26,569 bases of DNA from a virus: positions 1-26,569 of the IMG/VR virus record IMGVR_UViG_3300048770_000022; one strand, written 5' to 3'. How positions within the stretch are numbered: position 1 is the first letter of the stretch; every line of letters begins with the position of its first letter. Under the pieces are notes generated by a model, which made no database searches, was not told where the DNA came from, and saw nothing but the letters and a program-made list of their open reading frames with translations. A program made the translations under genes and the position numbers. This document shows, piece by piece, positions 1 to 8,685 of this stretch.

Positions 1-1602
1 GACGGTGCTTCCAATGCTTAGAGTGCCTGTTGTAAGAGCAGTACCTATGGAAATTGATCCACCTGTTTGGGTATTACCAATCGTAATTACGTTAGCAGCT
101 GTTCCGCCAATCGCAATAGTCTTAACTCCTGTAGCACCAGTACCGATATTGATTGCATAAGCTCCGGTACCTGTGGCTATATTTACAGTCTCAGTACCAC
201 CAGACGAATTGCCTGACAAGATATTGACGGCATGTGTTCCTGCTGTCATTGCACCTGTCATTAGGTTTATGGTAGAGTTCTGTGCTGTAGCACTGGTATT
301 TACGCTTGTCGTATTTGCTGCGCCTGTTCCGCCACCTATTAGGGTAGTGGAAGCTCCTGCGCCTCCTTGAATTATCACAGTAGATGATGCGCTTGAAGAT
401 CCTAGAGTAATCGCTGTGGCGCCTGTTTGTGCTGTTCCACCAATTACTATTGTGCCTGAAGTTGTGCTTGCGCCAATTGCATATGTAGAGCTTGTCACGC
501 CATCTAAAGTGAAACCAGCTGAACCAACTTGCAGAGTCATTTGCGTTGCGCCAGTGACGTTTCCGATAGTTATGATTTTTGCGACGGCATCGTTACCGAT
601 TGTAATTGCGCCTGTACCTGTAATAACAGTGTAAATACCATTAGTGGTTGTTAGTGTTGTTCCGCCCGTTCCTGTATTAACGTTTACAACAGATCCTGCT
701 GTGATATTACCTAAAGTAATTGTCTTGGCTGCGGCGTCTGTTCCTATGTTGATGGCTCCTGTGCCTGTCAAAACGTTGAGTATGCCGTTAGTAGTATTGA
801 TAGAACTTGCTGCTGTACCTGCATTTATAACGACAGCGGTTGCGCCGGTAACGTTACCAATAGTTACTGTGTGAGCAATAGCGTTTGTACCAAGATTAAG
901 GCTTGTTCCTGTCCCAGTATTTAAGGCTATGTTTGTCGTAGCCGTGCTATTACCAGCTACAATTGTTCTCGTTCCTGCTGTACCTAGGTTGATGGCATCA
1001 TTATTGGCGTCTGTACCAAGGCTTAAAGTAGCCAATCCGCCAGTTAAAATTGTTGCCGATCCGCTTAGCGATGATAGACCGCTTGCACCTAGTGTCGTAA
1101 ATGATCCTGTAGACCCAGCAACAGGAATCCCGTTTGCTAATGCATAGGCTAAAGAAGCCGGATTAATTGCATAGTTTGTTGTTAGTAGCCCTGCAAGCGC
1201 CTGTGCGTTTGTCGCGAGGAAAGTATATCCCTGTAATAAAGTAGTTGCAGGTACACCAGCTCCAGCAACAATAGCAGCAACAACCGTTGCCACGTCGTTA
1301 GATAGGGGAACATAAGCCCCAGCAGGAGCATTGCCGTTTTGAAGTTGCGAAAGTGTAGCTAATCTCACCTCTCCAAATGTAGACGTGGTAGCAGGAGGAG
1401 CCGAACCTTGATTCCAACGCCCTGCTCCCGAGGTTTGATAAAGAACGGGAGGTTGAACGCTGTTATCTTGCCATTCTACGCCCGGATTCCAGATGTCATT
1501 AACAGTGGGAGGTCTGTTTGCCATGATGAAAACTGGATTAGTGAACGCATCGACTGGAAAGGCGAACGGTGGATTGGCGCTATTAAATGCTGAAAAGCCC
1601 AT
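1..1602 (-). CDS. Tail fibre / receptor-binding protein, beta-strand repeat type (partial, 3' end outside window)
   Basis: An open frame of 534 codons runs from an ATG at 1602 to the left edge without a stop, so the C-terminus is missing. A Shine-Dalgarno AAAGGA lies about 7 nt upstream. The first 100 or so residues are non-repetitive (MGFSAFNSANPPF..., with GEVRLATLSQLQNG), and suit attachment to the virion. From about residue 180 the protein becomes an almost pure Gly/Thr/Ala/Ile/Asn repeat, with units such as TGTGAINIGTDAAAKTITLG and the related TGTGAITIGNDAVAKIITIG. Such repeats are typical of beta-helical or beta-prism fibre shafts. It is the last gene seen of the minus-strand structural block, after the ejection proteins, where P22-like phages keep their adhesin. 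The call as a fibre is inferred from composition and position. Confidence 0.75.
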   Translation of the reverse strand, partial: MGFSAFNSANPPFAFPVDAFTNPVFIMANRPPTVNDIWNPGVEWQDNSVQPPVLYQTSGAGRWNQGSAPPATTSTFGEVRLATLSQLQNGNAPAGAYVPLSNDVATVVAAIVAGAGVPATTLLQGYTFLATNAQALAGLLTTNYAINPASLAYALANGIPVAGSTGSFTTLGASGLSSLSGSATILTGGLATLSLGTDANNDAINLGTAGTRTIVAGNSTATTNIALNTGTGTSLNLGTNAIAHTVTIGNVTGATAVVINAGTAASSINTTNGILNVLTGTGAINIGTDAAAKTITLGNITAGSVVNVNTGTGGTTLTTTNGIYTVITGTGAITIGNDAVAKIITIGNVTGATQMTLQVGSAGFTLDGVTSSTYAIGASTTSGTIVIGGTAQTGATAITLGSSSASSTVIIQGGAGASTTLIGGGTGAANTTSVNTSATAQNSTINLMTGAMTAGTHAVNILSGNSSGGTETVNIATGTGAYAINIGTGATGVKTIAIGGTAANVITIGNTQTGGSISIGTALTTGTLSIGSTV

Positions 1603-1645
1603 AAATGATCCTTTGGTTTAATTTAACCCTAAAATTTTATTTGAT

Positions 1646-2320
1646 TTATTGCAAGCGTTGATATGCATATCCGCCTTGCCTAATCAGATTGTAAAAAGCT
1701 GCTCCTAGGCTAGGCTGCTTGCCTGTCCACCATCGACCGTGCTCATTCTGCCCGTTAGTAGCTGCTGGCACAGCTCCCTGTCTAAATGTGTTGAAAACTC
1801 CAGCTGGAACCCCCGAATATCCATACACACCGCCATTTTGGAATCTGACCATTAACTGACCATTTTTAGGGTTGTACCTAAACCCATAAATATTGCTGCT
1901 ATTGATGTCTGCATGTGGTATACCTTCCGGTGAAGTCGGCTGCTGTCCAGGTGGCATTCTCTGTTGTAAGTCCGCGATCGTCTGTCTTAACTGCGTTGGA
2001 TTGCGAAGCAATGCATTCAGCGCAGGATCTGGAAACGTGCGTAAATACCCCACAAACGCCGTTTCGTCACCGGCTGATAGTTGCCATAGCAAATCTACGC
2101 CTACAGGTTCAGGGCCACGCGCTGGCGGTTCTACAGGTGGACGCTGCCCGATCTCCGATTGCAGCTGGTCCATTCTTTGCGTTGTCGCATTTATAGCCTG
2201 CGCTAAAACCCCCTGGAATTCATCGGATAAGACTTCGCCACTTGCAATAGTGTCTTGTACACCCTGCAGAATGCGCATAAGAGCTTCTCTTAACTCTCTT
2301 ATTTCGTCTTCCGGATTCAT
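1646..2320 (-). CDS. KTSC-domain virion-associated protein
   Basis: 224 aa. The N-terminal 65 residues are charged and helical (MNPEDEIRELREALMRILQG), followed by a proline-rich linker (PPVEPPARGPEPV). The last 85 or so residues resemble the KTSC domain, a short fold first noted at the C-terminus of lysyl-tRNA synthetases and common in phage proteins: SSNIYGFRYNPKNGQLMVRF, then GGVYGYSGVPAGVF. The start codon overlaps the preceding stop in a TAATG junction, so translation is probably coupled. It sits between ejection-type proteins and the tail fibre, and is probably a minor virion or assembly protein; the biochemical role is unknown. Confidence 0.6.
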   Translation of the reverse strand: MNPEDEIRELREALMRILQGVQDTIASGEVLSDEFQGVLAQAINATTQRMDQLQSEIGQRPPVEPPARGPEPVGVDLLWQLSAGDETAFVGYLRTFPDPALNALLRNPTQLRQTIADLQQRMPPGQQPTSPEGIPHADINSSNIYGFRYNPKNGQLMVRFQNGGVYGYSGVPAGVFNTFRQGAVPAATNGQNEHGRWWTGKQPSLGAAFYNLIRQGGYAYQRLQ

Positions 2321-3048
2321 TATTTTCCTAGTCGTTTAGTTAAATCCTGTAAGGCCTCCATTAAATCTTGCTGATTCTTCGAGACGGGCGCTTGTTGTTG
2401 CGTTGCCGGTAATCCTGCTTGTTGCGCCGCCATCTGTTGTGGTGACGCTTGCGCCTGCGCTTGCGCTTGCTGTTGCCCTGCCTGCTGAGGCATTTTTCTT
2501 CCGCCTTTATTCATTCCCTTATACATCTGTCCTACTAGCTCTATGAAGTCCTCTCCTGTATCCGCCTCTATTTTGTCTATAGCTGCCTTAAATTTTGCCT
2601 GATTCGAAGGTACGTTTTTAGCAACAGCTGCGGCTGTTGCTGGCTCTTCCCCTTGACTTAACCAATGCTCAATAAACGCCTGTAAATCGGGAGAATATTG
2701 ACCTATGTCAACTTGCTGATTCGTTTTCTTTTTAGGCTCTTCCTCTTTTGGTTGAACCTTATCTTTAAGTAAATTCAGACCTTCTTTTATGTCTAATCCC
2801 ATGTCTCGACCTTTCTTGAGGAAATTGCCAATCTGAGGGCTTAATTTGCTAATGCCTTTAACGGCTAAATCTAAGGGTATATGCTCGCTTAGAAAAGGCG
2901 CTATCTTTGATGCCATCTTTAAACCTGCTGCACCAACTCCTGCCCCTAAAACGGCACTAACACCTGATTTAACAAGACCGCTTGATCTCTGTGATTTTCT
3001 AATTTTTTCTTCTGCTGCCTCTTCATCCGGTCTTAAAACACTTGACAT
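2320..3048 (-). CDS. Putative internal/ejection protein, Gln/Ala-rich C-terminus
   Basis: 242 aa from the ATG at 3048 (MSSVLRPDEEAAEEK). This start has a Shine-Dalgarno TTGGAG six bases upstream and forms a TAATG overlap with the previous gene, so it is preferred over the in-frame TTG at 3060. A Gly/Ala stretch near residues 28-45 (SAVLGAGVGAAGLKMA) is a possible membrane-active helix. The C-terminal third is rich in Gln and Ala (AQAQAQASPQQMAAQQ). The second-last position in a four-gene block before the tail fibre matches the ejection-protein block of P22-like podoviruses. There is no sequence-level proof of function. Confidence 0.5.
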   Translation of the reverse strand: MSSVLRPDEEAAEEKIRKSQRSSGLVKSGVSAVLGAGVGAAGLKMASKIAPFLSEHIPLDLAVKGISKLSPQIGNFLKKGRDMGLDIKEGLNLLKDKVQPKEEEPKKKTNQQVDIGQYSPDLQAFIEHWLSQGEEPATAAAVAKNVPSNQAKFKAAIDKIEADTGEDFIELVGQMYKGMNKGGRKMPQQAGQQQAQAQAQASPQQMAAQQAGLPATQQQAPVSKNQQDLMEALQDLTKRLGK

Positions 3049-4412
3049 TAGAAACTCCAATTTATGGGTAGAATAAGAATATCTGCCCAGTTAGGTAATA
3101 TCCCTGCTGCACCTTCCGTTAATTCTCTGCGCTGTCTTGGATTTAACATAATCTGGTCTTTATCTTCTCCTAATTGCTCAAAAAACGCATTTTGATCAAA
3201 CATGGGATCTTTATGACTAAGGTCTCTAGCTATAGCTAAAAGGCTATCATCGGATGTTAATAGTTTCTCTATTTCTACAGCCTGTTTTCTTGCATTGCTC
3301 GCGTTATCTGCTCGAGAGCTCATAAATTTGGTTGGCTTATATTGTTCCACGTGTTTCACAATATTCTTATTTCTTGGATAAGCTTTATAGGCAGCACCTT
3401 GAGCAGACATGCCTAAATCCGTTTTCAATGTGTTATAAAACTCTTCTTTGTTTCCTGCTTTGTCGTATATGTCTTGGAATTCGTCAAGTTTTTTATTGAA
3501 TGATTTATTGTCTATAAGTATAGGTAAGGCCCAATTTGTATCGGCTGTGAACGCTTTTAAGTCAGTTTTTGATTTAGCAAAATCGAGAGCTTTTGTAGTC
3601 CACTTGTTTACCACATCGTCCACCGATGCCTTTGGATTTGTCCTTAATTCTCTTTCCATACCTCTTTCTAAACCGACTAAACTTTCGCCTATGATATCTT
3701 TAAAAACACCTTTTCCCTCTTTCTGTAATTTCGTTTCAAGTTGCCCCCTAAATTTCGTTTGAGCCTCTGCTTGTTGCTGCTTAAAATATGTGTCTTTTTC
3801 CTGTTCACCAATAGGCTGTGCGCGCTCCCTCTGCTCGTTATCCGCTGCTATTGCTTGAGCTTCTGGCACAGTAATATTTGGCCTATCTTCTAAAATCTGA
3901 CCTATTTCCTGATCTCTCCTTTCGGGTGTCCAAGCAGGGATAGGAACAGCTGCTGGCCTCAATGGGTTTTCCTGCACTATTTGAGGCTGACCTGGTTCCT
4001 GTGATATCTGCCCGCGCTCTGGTTGTTCCGAGATCGGTTGTTGCTGTACATTTCTTCTTTGTCCTAGGTTAGCAAAGTCATTTTGCCCCATTTCTCCACG
4101 TGTTGGTGCTTCAACCTTTTCTCTTTCTCTTTTCGTTCCAGTTCCTTTTTTGGCGTAAGACTCTCTTGATGACTCGTCTTTTGCCAACTGTCCGAAAGTT
4201 TCGATCATTTGGGGGGTGATGCCAGGAATCTTGTAAAAATCCACTGCTTTCTGAAAAGGACTTTTACCCTTGCTTTCCTTTTCAAACTTTTCCAAACCAG
4301 AAGATAGGCGGTAGCGATCTATCTCTTTAGGAACGGATTCAGCTAGGCCTTTACCAAATCCTTTGCCAAGTCTTCCGCTGATCGATCCTTGCTGTTCGAT
4401 TATTTGTGGCAC
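3048..4412 (-). CDS. Putative DNA-ejection / internal virion protein
   Basis: 454 aa starting at a GTG (4410-4412) with Shine-Dalgarno GAGGA five bases upstream. The N-terminus has the glycine-rich pattern GRLGKGFGKGLAESVPKE, then a helical segment and a phrase PGITPQMIETFGQLAKD that recurs in internal proteins of environmental podoviruses as far as I recall. The middle is polar and Pro/Gln-rich (about residues 100-220). The C-terminal half is predicted to be helical and charged. It has no membrane segment and no catalytic motif that I can see. Position between 4420-5052 and 2320-3048, with stop-start overlap at 3048, supports a role as one of the proteins packaged in the head and injected with DNA. 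Confidence 0.5.
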   Translation of the reverse strand: MPQIIEQQGSISGRLGKGFGKGLAESVPKEIDRYRLSSGLEKFEKESKGKSPFQKAVDFYKIPGITPQMIETFGQLAKDESSRESYAKKGTGTKREREKVEAPTRGEMGQNDFANLGQRRNVQQQPISEQPERGQISQEPGQPQIVQENPLRPAAVPIPAWTPERRDQEIGQILEDRPNITVPEAQAIAADNEQRERAQPIGEQEKDTYFKQQQAEAQTKFRGQLETKLQKEGKGVFKDIIGESLVGLERGMERELRTNPKASVDDVVNKWTTKALDFAKSKTDLKAFTADTNWALPILIDNKSFNKKLDEFQDIYDKAGNKEEFYNTLKTDLGMSAQGAAYKAYPRNKNIVKHVEQYKPTKFMSSRADNASNARKQAVEIEKLLTSDDSLLAIARDLSHKDPMFDQNAFFEQLGEDKDQIMLNPRQRRELTEGAAGILPNWADILILPINWSF

Positions 4413-4419
4413 AATATCC

Positions 4420-5052
4420 TCACCGGTTCAAAAAGTTTGGTAGTCCAAATTTGCTAGATCCACCACCAGACGATTGTGGCGCACCTGTAGATCCTTTATT
4501 GCTAATCATTCCTGTTGCCTGATTAGTCAGCCAACTGGTAGCTGCCCCAGCTATTGGGCCTCCAAATGCAGTGGCCGCTGCTCCTAATACAGGAGCGGCA
4601 TAATCTAGCAATCCCCCTGTGCCTGGTTGATGAATATTTTCGCTGTATTGTCCCAAAGATTGTTGACCAATATTTGCTAGACCTGCCGCTCCTTGTTGTC
4701 TTAATTGAGCTCTCATAGCTCCCAAACGTTCACTAAGATCTGTTCCAGCACTAACACCTGCATTCCTAAATCCACTACTAGATAATCCACCGCTTCCCAT
4801 GCCAGCAAACTGCTCGCTTAATCCAGGTATAATCTGCTCATTGAATTGCCGCATTTCAGGAGCTTGCATCGCTTGGTAATTCTGACCATTTGGATTCATT
4901 AGATCTTTATAATATGCCCCCAAATCTCCCCATACCCCCCCCCCTTCTTTACCCTGTGCTACATCTGTCAACTGGTTTAAGCCTTTTTCTTGACTAGGAA
5001 GTAATGTGCTTTGCTGATAGTTTTTAGCTTTATCACCGGTAAAAAATCCCAT
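4420..5052 (-). CDS. Putative internal/ejection protein with glycine-rich C-terminal hydrophobic segment
   Basis: 210 aa, ATG at 5052 preceded by AGGAG about 7 nt upstream. The N-terminus is polar (MGFFTGDKAKNYQQSTLLPS). The middle contains GMGSGGLSSSGFRNAGV and an Ala/Gln helix. A hydrophobic Ala/Gly segment (AAPVLGAAATAFGGPIAGAA) lies near residues 150-170, and the tail is Ser/Gly-rich. This layout is usual for small head-packaged pilot proteins of podoviruses. The gene contains a run of ten G on the coding strand encoding GGG at about residue 37-39; a length change in that run would destroy the frame. Function is inferred from context. Confidence 0.5.
   Translation of the reverse strand: MGFFTGDKAKNYQQSTLLPSQEKGLNQLTDVAQGKEGGGVWGDLGAYYKDLMNPNGQNYQAMQAPEMRQFNEQIIPGLSEQFAGMGSGGLSSSGFRNAGVSAGTDLSERLGAMRAQLRQQGAAGLANIGQQSLGQYSENIHQPGTGGLLDYAAPVLGAAATAFGGPIAGAATSWLTNQATGMISNKGSTGAPQSSGGGSSKFGLPNFLNR
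4935..4944. repeat. Homopolymer C10 (G10 on coding strand) inside a CDS
   Basis: Ten consecutive C on the plus strand, read as GAA GGG GGG GGG GTA in the ejection-type gene 4420-5052. It is the only G/C run of this length I see in the window. Such tracts change length easily by slipped-strand mispairing and are also a common site of sequencing error. Confidence 0.95.
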
Positions 5053-5053
5053 A

Positions 5054-5533
5054 TCAAATCTCCTGTATGTATTCGCAAACTATTATAGACCTGTCAAACA
5101 CCTGCGGCGAAGTTATCACGAAAGAGGCGCTATTCATTAAAACGCTATTTCCACTTATCCTTAGAGCCGTAAATGTAGATGAATTAGTACCACAGCACCA
5201 AAGGTCAATCAGAGTAAAGTTTATATCAAACACTATACTGTGAGGTATTGTGTTAGCGCCTATTATCAAAGGTCCTGAGTTAAAAGATGTCCTAAGAATC
5301 TGTCTAGTCTGCAATGGCGTTGCGTTTTGCGGCACAACAGGAGTTGCTGGGATAAAAGCATTTCCACTTAAAAGCTCTTCGTCTAAATACCACCCTATCG
5401 TGCGTATATTTACGGCGTTGCTGATCTTCTTTAGATGCTCTACAAGAAACTGTCTGCCTTCTTCCCACTTTTCGGGAACCATATCATAAACCGGAACAAA
5501 ACTTTCCAGGTTCTGACTATCCATTGGAGTCAT
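5054..5533 (-). CDS. Conserved phage tail-region protein of unknown function
   Basis: 159 aa, ATG at 5533 in a TAATG overlap with the stop of the upstream gene. The N-terminal half contains WEEGRQFLVEHLKKISNAVN followed by IRTIGWYLDEELLSG, a pattern I associate with uncharacterised proteins in the tail modules of gut and aquatic podoviruses. The C-terminal half is beta-rich (GPLIIGANTIPHSIVFDINF). There is no catalytic motif or signal peptide. Its place between a fibre-like protein and an ejection protein suggests a minor tail component. Confidence 0.5.
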   Translation of the reverse strand: MTPMDSQNLESFVPVYDMVPEKWEEGRQFLVEHLKKISNAVNIRTIGWYLDEELLSGNAFIPATPVVPQNATPLQTRQILRTSFNSGPLIIGANTIPHSIVFDINFTLIDLWCCGTNSSTFTALRISGNSVLMNSASFVITSPQVFDRSIIVCEYIQEI

Positions 5534-6126
5534 TAATTACCTACTGCTATCCAAAATACGTTTAAAGGGAATATTCCAGAACTACATCGCATATTAAATC
5601 CTGTTGTTGTAGGATATAAAGCCATTGCAGTAGATTGAAAAGCTATACTTACGCTATTAGGTGTTGCTAAAACCCCAAAACAAGCAGTTGGAAAAGGTGT
5701 CGTAAAAACAACTGGAGTTGATGCTGTACTGGCCATGGACACATTACCCCATTGCAATATCATACCACCAAATAAAGCTGTCTGTCCGCTAAATGTTGGA
5801 GGAGGGCCAAGAACTCCAATTGCGGAAAATATTCCCGTGATTTGGTTGACTATCCCGTTATTTTCGTTCCTCCAAAATGCTTGAGTAACCCCTAAAGCCT
5901 CTTTAGTGTAAATAGCTCCTTCATCCACTAATGTAATCGGATCAACCAGCAGCTCGGGATAGGTAGATTGCAAATGCTTGCCTGATTTTCCCGTTGTATC
6001 GCTAAACTTATAGTGATCCACACCAAAGCGCAAGTCTAGAGCTTGGTTATTGCTAAGCAGCTGCGGCTGACTTGTAGTGTCCAAGAAGTCCCCAGGCTGC
6101 GGAATCTGTGGCAAAAATGCGGCCAT
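5533..6126 (-). CDS. Tail fibre-like protein with gp53-like C-terminal receptor-binding fold
   Basis: 197 aa, ATG at 6126 with GGAG in the leader. The N-terminal 75 residues (MAAFLPQIPQPGDFLDTTSQ) may attach to the virion; the DHYKFSDTTGKSGKH segment is typical of tail-associated proteins. The C-terminal 80 residues follow the pattern of the small beta-sandwich at the tip of many phage fibres: ILQWGNVSMASTASTPVVF, a central FPTACFGVLATPNSV, then TTGFNMRC and a final VFWIAVGN. This is the layout of the gp53-like tail-fibre C-terminal domain. It may be the short receptor-binding component beside the long fibre at 1-1602. Confidence 0.65.
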   Translation of the reverse strand: MAAFLPQIPQPGDFLDTTSQPQLLSNNQALDLRFGVDHYKFSDTTGKSGKHLQSTYPELLVDPITLVDEGAIYTKEALGVTQAFWRNENNGIVNQITGIFSAIGVLGPPPTFSGQTALFGGMILQWGNVSMASTASTPVVFTTPFPTACFGVLATPNSVSIAFQSTAMALYPTTTGFNMRCSSGIFPLNVFWIAVGN

Positions 6127-6138
6127 CTTATCTTCTCC

Positions 6139-8685
6139 TTAAAAGCTTAAGCGCCCACCTGGTCTTTGCCAGATGATTTGCGCATCAATTTGTACATCTG
6201 ATTCTTGCTCTATGCCATTCATTTGAGCGTCCGATAGCGTGTATTCTAAAGTCAAAAACTGAGCTCTAGTAGCGCAGAAAACGCGTTGCCAAGTTTTTGT
6301 ACTGTTAGGTATGCCTAGACCAAATTGCGGTGGAGTTGTAGGGATCGTGCTGTTGAAAAACGTATCAGGATCTTCATTGTATTCAATATTGTTCTCCGGA
6401 AGAGTATTTGTAGGGCTATTTTCGTTGTAATTTTGGTACATATTAAGAGTAATCGCCCCGGCATTTGTAGTGGGCATAAGAAGGTCTAAATATCCAATCT
6501 GAATGTTTTGACCTTGATCTGCAAAACTGAATTTCTTGCTTTGTATAACAAAGTTATCTCTTATTGATATTAGACCGCCCCCAATATATCCGGTTTCGTT
6601 ATCAATAAATGGAACATTAAAAGCTAGTAAAGTTTTGCTGTATGTATATAAAGTAAATGTGTTTACTCCTGTCACAACAATAGCAAAGACATTACCGTTT
6701 AGAGCCTTTGCAAATGGCGTTCCGGTGGGAATATTGGAAATGCTAATCACAAAACCGGTCTGCATATTGTGATTCGGGCTTGTTATCCGTACAGGAGCTG
6801 ACACATATCCGGTTATGGCACTGATGAATAAGCTAGGATCATTAGTTGATAATCCGCCATCAATACTTTCCCCCACATACTCAACAAATCCTTGTTGATT
6901 ACCTGCCACAATGTCTAAAATAAGAGCAGGTCGGTTAGCCCAGGTGAAATTGCATTGCGCCCACGGTTGATGAGTATTTGCCCATGTGCGGTTTGCAGGA
7001 GGCTGAAAGGTGCCAAAGCACGTTAAAGAGTCGTTAAATATAGCCCAGGAGTCATTATCGTAGTTGTATACTAGACGATGATCCGGATAAAGATTGCTTG
7101 TTCCTGCAAAAGGGTATGTCCAATAAGCCAGTTTAGAAACAAAATCCCTGATACCATGCACGCGCCTTGTGCCATTATTTAAATTGCTGAAGTTGAAAAC
7201 CAAATCTGGTATTTTAACGTCAATACGGTTGCTCTTAAAGCTATCGCATTCCACAATCCCTTTGTCTCCTACTCCTACGAGGCTCGTGTCAAATTGAACG
7301 GCACTAAATGTACTAAGTGAGCCTAATTCAGTATTCACTTTTTCAATTTGGAAAGGTGCAATCGAGTGGCCAGTATACCTAAGTTGCCACGTGCTTTGCT
7401 CGCAATATATAACTAAGTTGTCTCGCACATATCCAACCGAAACAATGTTTTCAGTAGTCGGGATGTCAAGAAACCCACCTTTTCCTCTAATGTCATCACG
7501 CCACGCTGTTGCCACAACATCTGTCACAATAGCGCTGACAGTGTCGAAAGGATTCCCTATTTCCGCCCATCGAATACGTTGACGATATCGCAAACTAGCT
7601 CCAAGACTTGTCCCCTCTTCGGTATTAAACGCCACCAATCGGCCTCTATAAGGTAGCAAAACAAGGCATTGAGTCAGAAAGTTACCTGCCGAATCAATAG
7701 AAGGAGCAAAATCAACCCATGCTGTCCCATCTGTATAACGGATAGGATCTCCTGCGATTCCGCTGAAATTCGTAACCCAGAATACTTTAATGTTGTTTTT
7801 GCTTATCCAGTAGTTTGTTGACCAGAAGAATTGATAGTCTGTCCCTGTCCAAACAGTCCCAGGAATATATTCTCTCCAGGATGTACCTACGTATTGATAG
7901 GCGTAGACTTGGTCGAAAGCGATCGTCACGACAGAGTTGATATTATTTAAATCTTTCGTACGAAGTCCCATCACAGGATAACCGGGATAGTAGTTATAGG
8001 CTAAAGTGACCAATTGCCCATTTCCGCCGGTATACGTTAATGTCACAACGCCTGTAATGTAATTTATCGTACCGCTATTTCCGGGTGTTAGGCTTGTTAA
8101 AGTACCATTTCCTTGATCTGCAAAAGTCACGGCTCCAATCGTAAATATAACGCTTCCTGGTACCAGAGTTGCGAAAGGCTCATCTAAAGCGCGATTACTT
8201 GTGAAAGTACCTCCGGAAATGTATGCTCCAAATCCTGCTGCACTAACAAGTACTGTGAAATTGAAAGCATCCACAACTGTTATCGTGAATCTAGCATTGT
8301 ACCCAGTTGCCCCAACTACTCCGGAAATGACTACTTGGTCGCCCGTGGTCAATCCGTGGGCATATTTCGTTGTAACTTGACCGGGATTTGCGTTATTTGC
8401 GGCAACAATATATCCCGTCATAGTCAAGATAGTAAATGACCAAGGAGATGTGCCAGAAGTAAACCAATAAACAGCAGGCAGATTGCGCTGTAGCCTTCCA
8501 AGCAACTCATAGCCTTGACGGCGCTTGATGCGATCGCGCCACACATAAGCGTTCTGCAATATAGGGTAAGCATCTTGAGGGATGGTAAAGTTCTCTCTGG
8601 ACTGCACCAAACCGGCTTGAGGCACTTGAATGTATTGCGGCTGATATGGTGTCACCATCCCCCCTGGTTCCAACTCTGGTTCCAT
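6139..8685 (-). CDS. Tail hub / packaged-DNA stabilisation protein (P22 gp10 / T7 gp12-like)
   Basis: About 848 aa. Near the N-terminus it has FTIPQDAYPILQNAYVWRDR followed by IKRRQGYELLGRLQR, an opening typical of podovirus tail-hub proteins. The centre carries beta-propeller-like phrases (VGYVRDNLVIYCEQSTWQL, GVGDKGIVECDSF, YWTYPFAGTSNLYPDHRLVY, YNYDNDSWAIFND) that match the stabilisation-protein family. Two segments resemble FCCH-like beta inserts (HGLTTGDQVVISGV near residue 110; FVISISNIPTG near residue 640). The start is uncertain: ATG 8685, ATG 8658 (overlapping the upstream stop as ATGGTGA) or TTG 8709 are all in frame, and none has an ideal Shine-Dalgarno. It directly follows the adaptor gene, as the tail hub does in P22-like phages. 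Confidence 0.65.
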   Translation of the reverse strand: MEPELEPGGMVTPYQPQYIQVPQAGLVQSRENFTIPQDAYPILQNAYVWRDRIKRRQGYELLGRLQRNLPAVYWFTSGTSPWSFTILTMTGYIVAANNANPGQVTTKYAHGLTTGDQVVISGVVGATGYNARFTITVVDAFNFTVLVSAAGFGAYISGGTFTSNRALDEPFATLVPGSVIFTIGAVTFADQGNGTLTSLTPGNSGTINYITGVVTLTYTGGNGQLVTLAYNYYPGYPVMGLRTKDLNNINSVVTIAFDQVYAYQYVGTSWREYIPGTVWTGTDYQFFWSTNYWISKNNIKVFWVTNFSGIAGDPIRYTDGTAWVDFAPSIDSAGNFLTQCLVLLPYRGRLVAFNTEEGTSLGASLRYRQRIRWAEIGNPFDTVSAIVTDVVATAWRDDIRGKGGFLDIPTTENIVSVGYVRDNLVIYCEQSTWQLRYTGHSIAPFQIEKVNTELGSLSTFSAVQFDTSLVGVGDKGIVECDSFKSNRIDVKIPDLVFNFSNLNNGTRRVHGIRDFVSKLAYWTYPFAGTSNLYPDHRLVYNYDNDSWAIFNDSLTCFGTFQPPANRTWANTHQPWAQCNFTWANRPALILDIVAGNQQGFVEYVGESIDGGLSTNDPSLFISAITGYVSAPVRITSPNHNMQTGFVISISNIPTGTPFAKALNGNVFAIVVTGVNTFTLYTYSKTLLAFNVPFIDNETGYIGGGLISIRDNFVIQSKKFSFADQGQNIQIGYLDLLMPTTNAGAITLNMYQNYNENSPTNTLPENNIEYNEDPDTFFNSTIPTTPPQFGLGIPNSTKTWQRVFCATRAQFLTLEYTLSDAQMNGIEQESDVQIDAQIIWQRPGGRLSF

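Noticed and set aside
173-1147. Series of plus-strand reading frames rich in Val/Pro/Ala
   Set aside because: They are the reverse complement of the repetitive tail-fibre gene, have no ribosome binding sites, and their regularity mirrors the fibre repeat.
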